From the NCBI RefSeq assembly GCF_905207935.1, contig NZ_CAJLNI010000112.1, positions 1 to 5,954 of the forward strand: a DNA stretch of 5,954 nucleotides. The letters run 5' to 3'. Within the stretch, counting starts at the first letter, position 1. Each line of letters begins with the position of its first letter. Both the position numbers and the translations under genes were made by a program. This document shows, piece after piece, positions 1 through 5,935 of this stretch. The notes beneath the pieces are model-generated. The model saw nothing but the letters and a program-made list of their open reading frames with translations. It was not told the DNA's origin and did no database searches. The DNA is from an uncultured Haemophilus sp. GTDB taxonomy: Bacteria > Pseudomonadota > Gammaproteobacteria > Enterobacterales > Pasteurellaceae.

Positions 1-63
1 GTATTAGCCGATCAAGCTCAACGTGTTGGATCTCGCATTGAATTAATGCTAGCCCGTTCCTAA
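1..63 (+). CDS. DUF47/TIGR00153-type Pit accessory protein, C-terminal end only
   Basis: The reading frame from base 1 is open and gives 20 codons ending in R-S before a TAA at 61-63. The visible residues include A-D-Q-A-Q-R-V-G-S-R and then L-M-L-A-R. This resembles the C-terminal end of the DUF47 family (PhoU-like, also called Pit accessory proteins or YkaA), which is about 225 residues long and mostly helical. In many bacteria a DUF47 gene lies directly before a pit phosphate permease gene and is thought to regulate the transporter. Here pit starts 35 bases downstream with no terminator between, so the two are probably cotranscribed. The assignment rests on a short tail plus the neighbour. 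The start and most of the gene are outside the window. Confidence 0.72.
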   Translation, partial: VLADQAQRVGSRIELMLARS

Positions 64-87
64 TTTTGACGACATTAACTACAACAT

Positions 88-93
88 AGGAAA
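88..93 (+). promoter_or_regulatory. Ribosome binding site of pit
   Basis: AGGAAA lies five bases before the ATG at 99. It is a good Shine-Dalgarno match and supports that start. No other in-frame start lies close upstream of it. Confidence 0.7.
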
Positions 94-98
94 TCACT

Positions 99-1361
99 AT
101 GGAAATTATTAATGCATACGGTTCGTGGTTAGTTTTAATTACCGCGGTATTCGGTTTTTTTATGGCATTTGGTATTGGTGCCAACGACGTATCAAACTCA
201 ATGGGGACCTCGGTTGGTTCTGGTACCATTACAGCCAAACAAGCAATTATTATTGCCCTCATTTTTGAATCTGCCGGGGCTTATTTAGCCGGTGGTGAAG
301 TAACAGAAACCATCAAAAGTGGTGTGATCGACCCCACTCAATTTGTCGAGATGCCAGACGTATTGGCATTGGGAATGCTTTCTACTCTCTTTGCATCAGG
401 AGCTTGGTTATTTATCGCCACTAAAATGGGTTGGCCTGTTTCAGGTACTCACACCATCATTGGGGCTTTAATTGGTTTTGCTTGTATTACGATTGGTCCA
501 AGTTCTGTTGATTGGTCTACTATCGGTGGGATCGTTGGAAGCTGGTTTATCACCCCCGTGATAGCAGGACTTTTAGCTTATACCATCTTTGCAAGTATCC
601 AGAAACTCATTTTCGATACAGAAGAACCGCTGAAAAACGCACAAAAATACGGGCCTTACTACATGGCGATTACCGTATTCGTACTTTGTATCGTTACCAT
701 GGCAAAAGGTTTAAAACACGTTGGTTTAAATCTTTCCAACAATGAAACGCTCGTTATTTCATTGCTTATCAGTGTTGTTGGTATGATTTTCTGCCATTTC
801 TACTTCCGCAGCAAAGCATTTACAGCAAAAGCAAGAAAAGGATCGTTCGGATCAGTAGAAAAGATTTTTAGTATCTTAATGCTTTTAACCGCTTGTGCTA
901 TGGCGTTTGCACATGGTTCTAATGACGTAGCCAATGCAATTGGTCCGCTTTCTTCTGTGGTCTCAATTGTGGAAAATGGAGGACAAATCCTTAGCGGTGG
1001 AAAATTAGCTTGGTGGATTTTACCTTTAGGTGCATTAGGTATCGCCGTTGGTCTTATCGCAATGGGACAAAAAGTAATGGCAACCGTAGGATCGGGTATT
1101 ACCGATTTAACCCCAAGTCGTGGTTTTGCTGCACAATTTGCAACAGCGATGACCGTTGTAGTGGCATCTGGTACTGGTTTACCTATCTCCACGACACAAA
1201 CCCTAGTGGGAGCAATCTTAGGTATCGGTTTCGCGCGCGGTATTGCGGCACTTAACTTAACGGTTATCCGTAACATCATTAGTTCATGGGTTGTGACGTT
1301 GCCAGCGGGTGCATTCTTCGCGATTATAATTTTCTACGTTCTTCGCGCGATTTTCCATTAG
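99..1361 (+). CDS. pit: Inorganic phosphate permease, PiT (SLC20) family
   Basis: This encodes a 420-residue polytopic inner-membrane protein that imports inorganic phosphate by cation symport. It has the inverted two-repeat layout of the PiT family. The first repeat carries the signature G-A-N-D-V-S-N at residues 27-33 and a P-V-S-G-T-H-T motif at 113-119. The second repeat carries H-G-S-N-D-V-A-N at 272-279 and a P-I-S-T-T-Q-T motif at 362-368. Hydrophobic segments fill most of the chain, with polar loops near residues 165-190 and 230-255. The length matches the compact Pasteurellaceae Pit (about 420) rather than E. coli PitA (about 499). The DUF47 gene end directly upstream supports the assignment. 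Whether H+ or Na+ is the coupling ion cannot be read from the sequence. No Pho-box-like operator is evident in the short upstream gap; the promoter is probably ahead of the DUF47 gene. Confidence 0.95.
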   Translation: MEIINAYGSWLVLITAVFGFFMAFGIGANDVSNSMGTSVGSGTITAKQAIIIALIFESAGAYLAGGEVTETIKSGVIDPTQFVEMPDVLALGMLSTLFASGAWLFIATKMGWPVSGTHTIIGALIGFACITIGPSSVDWSTIGGIVGSWFITPVIAGLLAYTIFASIQKLIFDTEEPLKNAQKYGPYYMAITVFVLCIVTMAKGLKHVGLNLSNNETLVISLLISVVGMIFCHFYFRSKAFTAKARKGSFGSVEKIFSILMLLTACAMAFAHGSNDVANAIGPLSSVVSIVENGGQILSGGKLAWWILPLGALGIAVGLIAMGQKVMATVGSGITDLTPSRGFAAQFATAMTVVVASGTGLPISTTQTLVGAILGIGFARGIAALNLTVIRNIISSWVVTLPAGAFFAIIIFYVLRAIFH

Positions 1362-1367
1362 TATAAT
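1362..1367 (+). promoter_or_regulatory. Possible -10 element of a promoter for the ygiM-like gene
   Basis: A perfect TATAAT begins on the base after the pit stop codon. At a 17-base spacing the -35 region is TTCTTC (1339-1344), a poor match, so this is a tentative promoter. If used, transcription would start near 1374, at the edge of the uptake-signal hairpin, and would leave a leader of about 60 bases before the ygiM-like start. Confidence 0.35.
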
Positions 1368-1373
1368 TATTAA

Positions 1374-1382
1374 AAGTGCGGT
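1374..1382 (+). repeat. DNA uptake signal sequence (Hin type), + orientation
   Basis: This is an exact AAGTGCGGT core preceded by AA. It is followed by an A-plus-T run at 1384-1389 and a second one at 1396-1399, the spacing known for the extended Haemophilus uptake signal. Such sequences are recognised during natural transformation in Pasteurellaceae. It pairs with the inverted copy at 1404-1412. Confidence 0.95.
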
Positions 1383-1403
1383 TATTTTTCATTGTATTTT
1401 CTG

Positions 1404-1412
1404 ACCGCACTT
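1404..1412 (-). repeat. DNA uptake signal sequence (Hin type), - orientation
   Basis: ACCGCACTT is an exact reverse-complement uptake core. Read on the - strand, its two AT-rich flanking segments fall in the same 21-base spacer that serves the copy at 1374-1382. Confidence 0.95.
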
Positions 1413-1425
1413 CCTTCACGAATCT

Positions 1426-1431
1426 AGGAAG
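1426..1431 (+). promoter_or_regulatory. Ribosome binding site that sets the ygiM-like start
   Basis: AGGAAG lies four bases before the ATG at 1436. It favours that start over the in-frame upstream GTG at 1376, which is only the GTG inside an uptake signal and would place a hairpin in the coding region. Confidence 0.65.
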
Positions 1432-1435
1432 TATT

Positions 1436-2044
1436 ATGTCAAAAGTGAGTAAACTTTTATTTTCTTGTATCTTATTGGGCTCAACCATTGGAACTGTGCA
1501 AGCTGAAACGCAATATGTGACAGAAAATCTGAACACCTATTTACGCAAAGGTGCAGGCGATCAGTTTAAGATCGCGGGTGCAATCCAATCTGGCGAAGCG
1601 GTAACAGTCTTAGGACAAGAAGGAAAATATACCCTAATTCGTGATAATAAAAATCGCGAGGCATGGATTTTAACTTCTGAATTAAGTGCTACCCCAAGTA
1701 GCCGTGAAGAAAATCCAAAATTAAAAGCACAGGTACAAGAATTAACGTTAAAGCTGAATCGTGTCGATTCAGATTGGCAACAACGCACAAACGAAATTCA
1801 ACGCCGTAGCAAACAAGCTGAACAACAAAGCAGTGAATTGCTTGAACAAAATTCACAACTTAAACGTGAATTAGAAATGACGAAAAATAAAAATCGTGAT
1901 TTAGAAGCAATGCTCGATGCGAATAAACGTGAAATTGCGATCCAATGGTTTATCTATGGCGGCTCAGTATTAGGCGTAGGTTTATTAATCGGCTTGGTAT
2001 TACCTCACATTTTACCAAGACGTAAACGTCGTGATAGCTGGTAA
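1436..2044 (+). CDS. YgiM-like SH3b-domain, coiled-coil, membrane-anchored protein (TIGR04211 type)
   Basis: This 202-residue protein has four visible parts. Residues 1-23 form a signal peptide with a V-Q-A cleavage motif before E24. Residues 24-85 form a bacterial SH3 domain, including L-R-K-G-A-G (36-41), a G-E-A-V-T-V-L strand (53-59) and A-W-I (76-78). Residues from about 90 to 167 are a charged, Gln/Glu/Lys-rich coiled coil. A single membrane helix spans about 171-193, followed by a basic tail R-R-K-R-R at 195-199. The expected topology is a periplasmic SH3 domain and coiled coil anchored in the inner membrane with a short cytoplasmic tail. This matches E. coli YgiM, whose gene also lies just before cca. 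The SH3b domain suggests an envelope or peptidoglycan link, but the molecular role is not established. The ATG at 1436 is chosen because it follows a good ribosome site and begins a proper signal peptide. A strong terminator follows. Confidence 0.88.
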   Translation: MSKVSKLLFSCILLGSTIGTVQAETQYVTENLNTYLRKGAGDQFKIAGAIQSGEAVTVLGQEGKYTLIRDNKNREAWILTSELSATPSSREENPKLKAQVQELTLKLNRVDSDWQQRTNEIQRRSKQAEQQSSELLEQNSQLKRELEMTKNKNRDLEAMLDANKREIAIQWFIYGGSVLGVGLLIGLVLPHILPRRKRRDSW

Positions 2045-2057
2045 TGATTCATCATTG

Positions 2058-2084
2058 AGGTAGGCTCTTGCCTACCTTTTCTTT
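2058..2084 (+). terminator. Intrinsic terminator between the ygiM-like gene and cca
   Basis: A perfect 8-bp stem (2058-2065 with 2070-2077) encloses a 4-base TCTT loop. It is followed by a T-rich tract, TTTTCTTT, at 2077-2084. This is a textbook rho-independent terminator starting 14 bases after the ygiM-like stop codon. It suggests that cca is at least partly transcribed separately or by readthrough. Confidence 0.9.
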
Positions 2085-2094
2085 ATATATTGAT

Positions 2095-2101
2095 GGGAGA
2101 G
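2095..2101 (+). promoter_or_regulatory. Ribosome binding site of cca
   Basis: GGGAGAG lies four bases before the ATG at 2106 (GGGAG is six bases away). It supports this start. Confidence 0.65.
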
Positions 2102-2105
2102 TAAA

Positions 2106-3350
2106 ATGGACATTTATCTTGTCGGCGGTGCTGTGCGCGATCAACTTTTAGGTTTACCAGTAAAAGATCGTGACTGGGTTGTCGTGGGAGCCACACCAGA
2201 AATGTTGCTGGCTCAAGGTTACCAACAAGTTGGCAAAGACTTCCCTGTTTTTCTCAATCCTGAAAGCCATGAAGAATACGCACTTGCCCGTATAGAACGA
2301 AAATCAGGTAAAGGCTACACTGGATTTATTTGTGATTTTTCAGATGATATTACGCTTGAACAAGATTTAATTCGTCGAGATCTCACCATTAATGCCATTG
2401 CCCAAGACAAAGATGGCAAACTGCACGATCCTTATCATGGCGTAGAAGATATCCACCAACGTATTTTACGTCATATTTCCCCCGCTTTTGCTGAAGACCC
2501 ACTTCGTGTATTACGTGTTGCACGCTTTGCTGCTCGCTTTCATCATTTAGGTTTCTCTATTGCCGAAGAAACCCTTAAATTAATGGCTGAACTTACTGAA
2601 CAAGGCGAACTTGCCCACCTAACGGCTGAGCGTGTTTGGATGGAAACAGAAAAAGCATTAAACGAACCGCATCCTGAAATTTATTTTGAAACGCTGCATC
2701 AAGTTGGCGCGCTCAAAGTGCTCTTCCCTGAAATTGCGGCCTTAGATGGTGTACCGAACCCAGCCAAATATCATCCTGAAATTGATAGCTTTGTTCATAC
2801 CATGCTCGTATTGCAACAAGCCGTTAAGCTTACAGAAAATAGCAATTTGAATAAAAGTGCGGTCCGTTTTGCTGCGATTTGTCATGATCTTGGAAAAGCC
2901 CTTACCCCAAAAGAAATGTGGCCTAGTCATCATGGACATGAAAAAGCGGGGATTAAACCGACTCGTTCATTATGCAAACGCCTTAGAGTGCCTAATTATC
3001 TTCAAGAATTAGCTGAATTAACTTGCGAATATCACACGCATGCACACAAAGCATTAGAACTTCGCCCAGAAACGGTAGTGAAACTCTTTAATACTTTTGA
3101 TGTTTGGCGCAAACCTCAGAGATTTGAGGAATTTTTATTGGTATGTTTATCTGATACTCGCGGACGAACTGGCTTTGAAAATAAAGAATATCCGCAAATT
3201 GATTACCTCAAAACACTTTATCAAGCTGCTCTAGCCGTTGATGTGCAACAAGTGATTTCCGATGGTTTTGAAAAGCAAGGTATTCGAGATGAATTAACAT
3301 GTCGAAGAATTGCCGCAGTGAAAGCCGAGAAAACTCGCTTAAATGCTTAA
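2106..3350 (+). CDS. cca: Multifunctional CCA-adding enzyme (tRNA nucleotidyltransferase)
   Basis: This 414-residue cytoplasmic enzyme adds or repairs the 3'-terminal CCA of tRNAs, using CTP and ATP without a nucleic acid template. It is a class II nucleotidyltransferase. The N-terminal domain shows G-G-A-V-R-D (7-12), the metal-binding D-R-D (D21 and D23), and R-R-D-L-T-I-N-A (90-97). The region E-D-P-L-R-V-L-R-V-A-R-F at 130-141 is the ribose and nucleotide recognition segment. From about residue 228 there is an HD domain, with H231, the H260-D261 pair and a downstream H-H-G-H-E stretch. In E. coli this domain gives phosphohydrolase activities, so the bacterial 'multifunctional' form is indicated. 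The length agrees with E. coli Cca (412). An exact uptake signal lies inside the gene at 2855-2863. All expected catalytic residues I can check are present. Confidence 0.97.
   Translation: MDIYLVGGAVRDQLLGLPVKDRDWVVVGATPEMLLAQGYQQVGKDFPVFLNPESHEEYALARIERKSGKGYTGFICDFSDDITLEQDLIRRDLTINAIAQDKDGKLHDPYHGVEDIHQRILRHISPAFAEDPLRVLRVARFAARFHHLGFSIAEETLKLMAELTEQGELAHLTAERVWMETEKALNEPHPEIYFETLHQVGALKVLFPEIAALDGVPNPAKYHPEIDSFVHTMLVLQQAVKLTENSNLNKSAVRFAAICHDLGKALTPKEMWPSHHGHEKAGIKPTRSLCKRLRVPNYLQELAELTCEYHTHAHKALELRPETVVKLFNTFDVWRKPQRFEEFLLVCLSDTRGRTGFENKEYPQIDYLKTLYQAALAVDVQQVISDGFEKQGIRDELTCRRIAAVKAEKTRLNA
2855..2863 (+). repeat. DNA uptake signal sequence inside cca
   Basis: This exact AAGTGCGGT core preceded by AA sits within the HD-domain region of cca. 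It is read across codons for K-S-A-V, shortly before the H-D pair. The downstream AT-rich flank is only partly kept (CGTTTT). Confidence 0.93.
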
Positions 3351-3356
3351 TCGAGC

Positions 3357-3385
3357 TTTACTAAAAGTAAACTAACCCTTACAAT
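3357..3385 (+). promoter_or_regulatory. Probable sigma-70 promoter for lolB-ispE-prs
   Basis: TTTACT at 3357-3362 (four of six consensus bases) and TACAAT at 3380-3385 (five of six) are separated by exactly 17 bases. Transcription would start near 3392, about 23 bases before the lolB ATG. The gap holds no convincing terminator for cca, so readthrough from cca may also contribute. The -35 hexamer is also the left arm of a 6-bp AT-rich inverted repeat (3357-3362 with 3366-3371). Confidence 0.55.
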
Positions 3386-3414
3386 ATGCGCAATTTTTTA
3401 GTAAATATTTTGTT

Positions 3415-4038
3415 ATGAAATTATTAAAATCTCTTCTCGCACCTGTATTTGCAAGTGTGATCTTATCCGCTTGTACCCTTGATGCAGAGCGCCCAACAGA
3501 TGTTCAACATATCGATAAGAACGATATTACGTGGCAACAGCACCTCAAAAAAATCAAACAAATTCAATCTTATAGTACAAAAGGACAAATTGGTTACATC
3601 AGTCCACAAGAGCGTTTTTCTAGTCGCTTTGAATGGCAATATCAAAACCCGAAAGCCTATAAGTTAAAACTTTATTCTCTGATTAGCAAAACGACGCTAA
3701 CTATGGAAATGCATCCTAATGGCATGACAATTTCAGATAATAAAGGCAATCAACAATCTGATAAAAATGCCAAATTATTATTACGCGAAATCATCGGAAT
3801 GGATGTGCCATTAGAGCACTTATCTTATTGGTTAAAAGGTCAGCCAGCAGATAACGCAGATTACCAAGTTGGAACGAATCATCTTTTATCCGAATTTAGC
3901 TACCCACTTGATGGCTCGATGTGGACAGCCGATTACTTAAGTTATCATGCCGATAATTCGATGCCTGAAAATATTCTGTTAAAGAACAAAAGCACATCGC
4001 AAACCCTAAAAATTCGTGTGGATGAATGGGCGTTCTAA
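3415..4038 (+). CDS. lolB: Outer-membrane lipoprotein receptor LolB
   Basis: LolB takes lipoproteins from the periplasmic carrier LolA and inserts them into the inner leaflet of the outer membrane, the last step of the Lol pathway. The 207-residue product starts with a lipoprotein signal peptide (K2, K5, hydrophobic core) and a lipobox L17-S18-A19-C20. The residue after the cysteine is Thr, not Asp, which fits outer-membrane sorting. The mature part has the family's pattern, including S-T-K-G-Q-I-G-Y, a F-E-W-Q-Y strand and the segment V-P-L-x-x-L-x-Y-W-L-K-G-x-P at 131-144. The position directly before ispE and prs is the same as in E. coli, where lolB was once called hemM. No clear Shine-Dalgarno sequence precedes the ATG at 3415; the leader is AT-rich. 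The stop codon overlaps the ispE start as TAATG. Confidence 0.94.
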   Translation: MKLLKSLLAPVFASVILSACTLDAERPTDVQHIDKNDITWQQHLKKIKQIQSYSTKGQIGYISPQERFSSRFEWQYQNPKAYKLKLYSLISKTTLTMEMHPNGMTISDNKGNQQSDKNAKLLLREIIGMDVPLEHLSYWLKGQPADNADYQVGTNHLLSEFSYPLDGSMWTADYLSYHADNSMPENILLKNKSTSQTLKIRVDEWAF

Positions 4039-4961
4039 TGAAAACACATCACTTTTCGACCGCACTTTCAACTTCTCTTGGAAAGCCTAACCGCTTTCCA
4101 AGCCCCGCAAAACTCAATTTATTTCTCTATATAAACGGTAAACTGTCAAACGGTTACCACGAATTACAAACTCTTTTCCAATTTCTTGATTTCGGCGATT
4201 GGCTCACCATTGATATTCGCCAAGATAAACAAATCCATATTACACCAGAAATTCCAGGCTTACCTCTAGAGCAAAACTTAATCTATCGTGCAGCCACGCT
4301 CCTACAAGAAAAAACAGGCTGTACGCTCGGCGCAACAATTCATTTAGATAAAATTCTTCCAATGGGCGGTGGGATTGGCGGTGGCTCATCCAATGCCGCA
4401 ACGACTCTGCTTGCTTTAAACTATTTATGGCAAACCCATTTATCCATTGATGAACTTGCCGAACTTGGGCTAAAACTTGGGGCTGATGTGCCTATCTTTG
4501 TTCATGGCCAAGCCGCTTTTGCAGAAGGTGTGGGTGAAAAAATTCAATACTGCGAACCACAAGAAAAATATTATGTGGTACTAAAACCTGAAACTGCGAT
4601 TTCTACTGCAGTAGTTTTTAGCGCTCCCGATTTACCACGCAATACAGAAAAAAGATCCCTTGCCGAACTTTTGAATCAACCGTTTGCAAACGATTGCGAA
4701 AAAGTCGTGCGAACTCAATATCCTGAAGTTGAAAAAGCCCTACTATGGTTGCTACAATATGCACCAGCCAGATTAACCGGAACCGGGGCTTGTGTTTTTG
4801 CTGAATTTGATGATGAAAAACCAGCACAAGCTGTTTTCCAACAAAAACCGAAGGAATTTTTCGGCTTTGTTGCTAAAGGATTAAACGTTTCACCATTACA
4901 TGCGATGTTGAAACAACTCTCGACCAACCAATCTATCTACACTCAACCTGAGGTTATATAA
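4038..4961 (+). CDS. ispE: 4-diphosphocytidyl-2-C-methyl-D-erythritol kinase
   Basis: IspE phosphorylates CDP-methylerythritol with ATP, the fourth step of the MEP pathway to isoprenoid precursors, in the cytoplasm. The 307-residue protein belongs to the GHMP kinase superfamily. It shows P-S-P-A-K-L-N-L-F-L (21-30, with K25 matching catalytic Lys10 of E. coli), the glycine-rich ATP loop P-M-G-G-G-I-G-G-G-S-S-N-A-A (108-121), G-A-D-V-P-I-F with catalytic D150, and the C-terminal L-T-G-T-G-A-C-V-F-A (246-255). The ATG at 4038 is chosen because it overlaps the lolB stop as TAATG, a usual coupling arrangement. An in-frame ATG at 4026 would add only four residues and cannot be excluded. Compared with E. 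coli, about 15 extra residues precede the P-A-K-L-N motif, and an uptake signal lies in that stretch. The gene ends one base before prs. Confidence 0.96.
   Translation: MKTHHFSTALSTSLGKPNRFPSPAKLNLFLYINGKLSNGYHELQTLFQFLDFGDWLTIDIRQDKQIHITPEIPGLPLEQNLIYRAATLLQEKTGCTLGATIHLDKILPMGGGIGGGSSNAATTLLALNYLWQTHLSIDELAELGLKLGADVPIFVHGQAAFAEGVGEKIQYCEPQEKYYVVLKPETAISTAVVFSAPDLPRNTEKRSLAELLNQPFANDCEKVVRTQYPEVEKALLWLLQYAPARLTGTGACVFAEFDDEKPAQAVFQQKPKEFFGFVAKGLNVSPLHAMLKQLSTNQSIYTQPEVI
4059..4067 (-). repeat. DNA uptake signal sequence at the 5' end of ispE, - orientation
   Basis: ACCGCACTT is an exact reverse-complement core. It lies across codons 8-10 of ispE (T-A-L). Read on the - strand, it is followed by GAAAAG and then GTTTTC at the extended-signal spacing, so the full element runs back to the ispE start codon. 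Confidence 0.93.
4950..4953 (+). promoter_or_regulatory. Ribosome binding site of prs, inside the end of ispE
   Basis: GAGG lies nine bases before the prs ATG and within the last codons of ispE. With the one-base intergenic gap, it implies that prs is translated from the same message as ispE. Confidence 0.5.
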
Positions 4962-4962
4962 A

Positions 4963-5910
4963 ATGCCAGACATTAAACTCTTTGCTGGAAATGCTACGCC
5001 TGAGCTAGCGAAAAAGATTTCTGAACGTCTTTACATTTCATTAGGCGATGCCACAGTTGGACGCTTTAGCGATGGTGAAATCCAAGTGCAAATTAATGAA
5101 AATGTGCGTGGTGCAGACGTGTTTATTATTCAATCCACTTGTGCGCCAACGAATGACAACCTGATGGAATTGATTGTAATGGTTGATGCTTTACGTCGTG
5201 CATCTGCCGGCCGTATTACTGCCGTTGTTCCTTATTTTGGTTATGCTCGTCAAGATCGTCGTGTGCGTTCTGCTCGTGTTCCAATCACTGCAAAAGTAGT
5301 AGCAGATTTACTTTCAACAGTAGGGATTGACCGAGTATTAACTTGTGACTTACACGCAGAGCAAATCCAAGGTTTCTTTGATGTACCAGTTGATAACGTA
5401 TTCGGTTCACCCGTTTTACTTGATGATATCTTGAAGAAAACCGATCTTGTCAATCCTATCGTTGTTTCTCCTGATATCGGCGGTGTGGTACGTGCTCGCG
5501 CGGTAGCGAAATTATTAAACGATACCGAAATGGCAATTATCGACAAACGTCGTCCACGCGCAAACGTATCACAAGTTATGCATATTATCGGGGATGTCGC
5601 AGATCGTGATTGTATCCTTGTAGATGATATGATTGATACAGGTGGTACATTATGTAAAGCAGCTGAAGCATTAAAAGAACGCGGTGCAAAACGCGTATTT
5701 GCTTACGCAACTCACGCCGTATTCTCTGGTGCAGCCGCACAACATTTAGCGAGCGATGCGATTGATGAAATCGTGGTGACTGATACTGTTCCACTTTCAC
5801 CTGAAATGAAAGCGCTTGGTAAAGTACGCGTGCTTACCCTTTCAGCTATGCTTGCTGAAGCAATTCGTCGTATCAGTAATGAAGAATCTATTTCAGCAAT
5901 GTTTGAATAA
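4963..5910 (+). CDS. prs: Ribose-phosphate pyrophosphokinase (PRPP synthetase)
   Basis: Prs makes 5-phosphoribosyl-1-pyrophosphate from ribose 5-phosphate and ATP, supplying purine, pyrimidine, histidine, tryptophan and NAD synthesis. The 315-residue protein has the same length as the class I E. coli enzyme and is very similar to it. It starts M-P-D-I-K-L-F-A-G-N. It shows F-S-D-G-E-I (35-40), the ATP-binding R96-Q97-D98-R99-R100, the metal-binding D129-L130-H131, D-K-R-R (194-197), and the PRPP loop running from D216 through V-D-D-M-I-D-T-G-G-T (220-229). It ends with the conserved I-S-N-E-E-S-I-S-A-M-F. The lolB-ispE-prs order is the same as in E. coli. The gene probably has no promoter of its own nearby, since ispE ends one base before it. 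All signature residues are present and no damage is seen. In the literature on Haemophilus it may appear as prsA. Confidence 0.98.
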   Translation: MPDIKLFAGNATPELAKKISERLYISLGDATVGRFSDGEIQVQINENVRGADVFIIQSTCAPTNDNLMELIVMVDALRRASAGRITAVVPYFGYARQDRRVRSARVPITAKVVADLLSTVGIDRVLTCDLHAEQIQGFFDVPVDNVFGSPVLLDDILKKTDLVNPIVVSPDIGGVVRARAVAKLLNDTEMAIIDKRRPRANVSQVMHIIGDVADRDCILVDDMIDTGGTLCKAAEALKERGAKRVFAYATHAVFSGAAAQHLASDAIDEIVVTDTVPLSPEMKALGKVRVLTLSAMLAEAIRRISNEESISAMFE

Positions 5911-5935
5911 TTCTTTCGCTTAGCATTCATTTTAA

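Larger units (their letters stand above)
1374..1412 (+). terminator. Uptake-signal inverted repeat, probable weak terminator after pit
   Basis: The two uptake cores form a perfect 9-bp stem, with an inner G-U and an A-U pair possible, around a spacer of about 21 bases. Head-to-head uptake signals downstream of genes are known in Haemophilus and are proposed to act as terminators. On the + strand the stem is followed by TTCCTTC rather than a clean T run. On the - strand it is followed by TTTTAATAATT, which is better. The sequence shows the hairpin; its efficiency as a + strand terminator is inferred and may be low. Confidence 0.5.

Noticed and set aside
800..1279. A 159-codon open frame on the - strand opposite pit
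   Set aside because: It lies wholly inside the well-supported pit gene and shows no recognisable domain. Its composition is what the complement of a hydrophobic transporter gene gives.
2074..2105. TATATT at 2086-2091 as a possible -10 element for cca
   Set aside because: No acceptable -35 hexamer lies at a suitable distance. The only candidate, TTGCCT at 2068-2073, leaves a 12-base spacer and is part of the terminator stem.
2718..2727. AAAGTGCTC in cca as a degenerate uptake signal
   Set aside because: It breaks the invariant GCGG core, so it is not counted. Only exact nine-base cores were accepted.
3357..3371. The TTTACT/AGTAAA inverted repeat as a terminator for cca
   Set aside because: The stem is short, almost all A-T pairs, and is not followed by a T run.
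5250..5546. A 98-codon open frame on the - strand opposite prs
   Set aside because: It is antisense to highly conserved PRPP synthetase codons, with no sign of its own start signals or family features.
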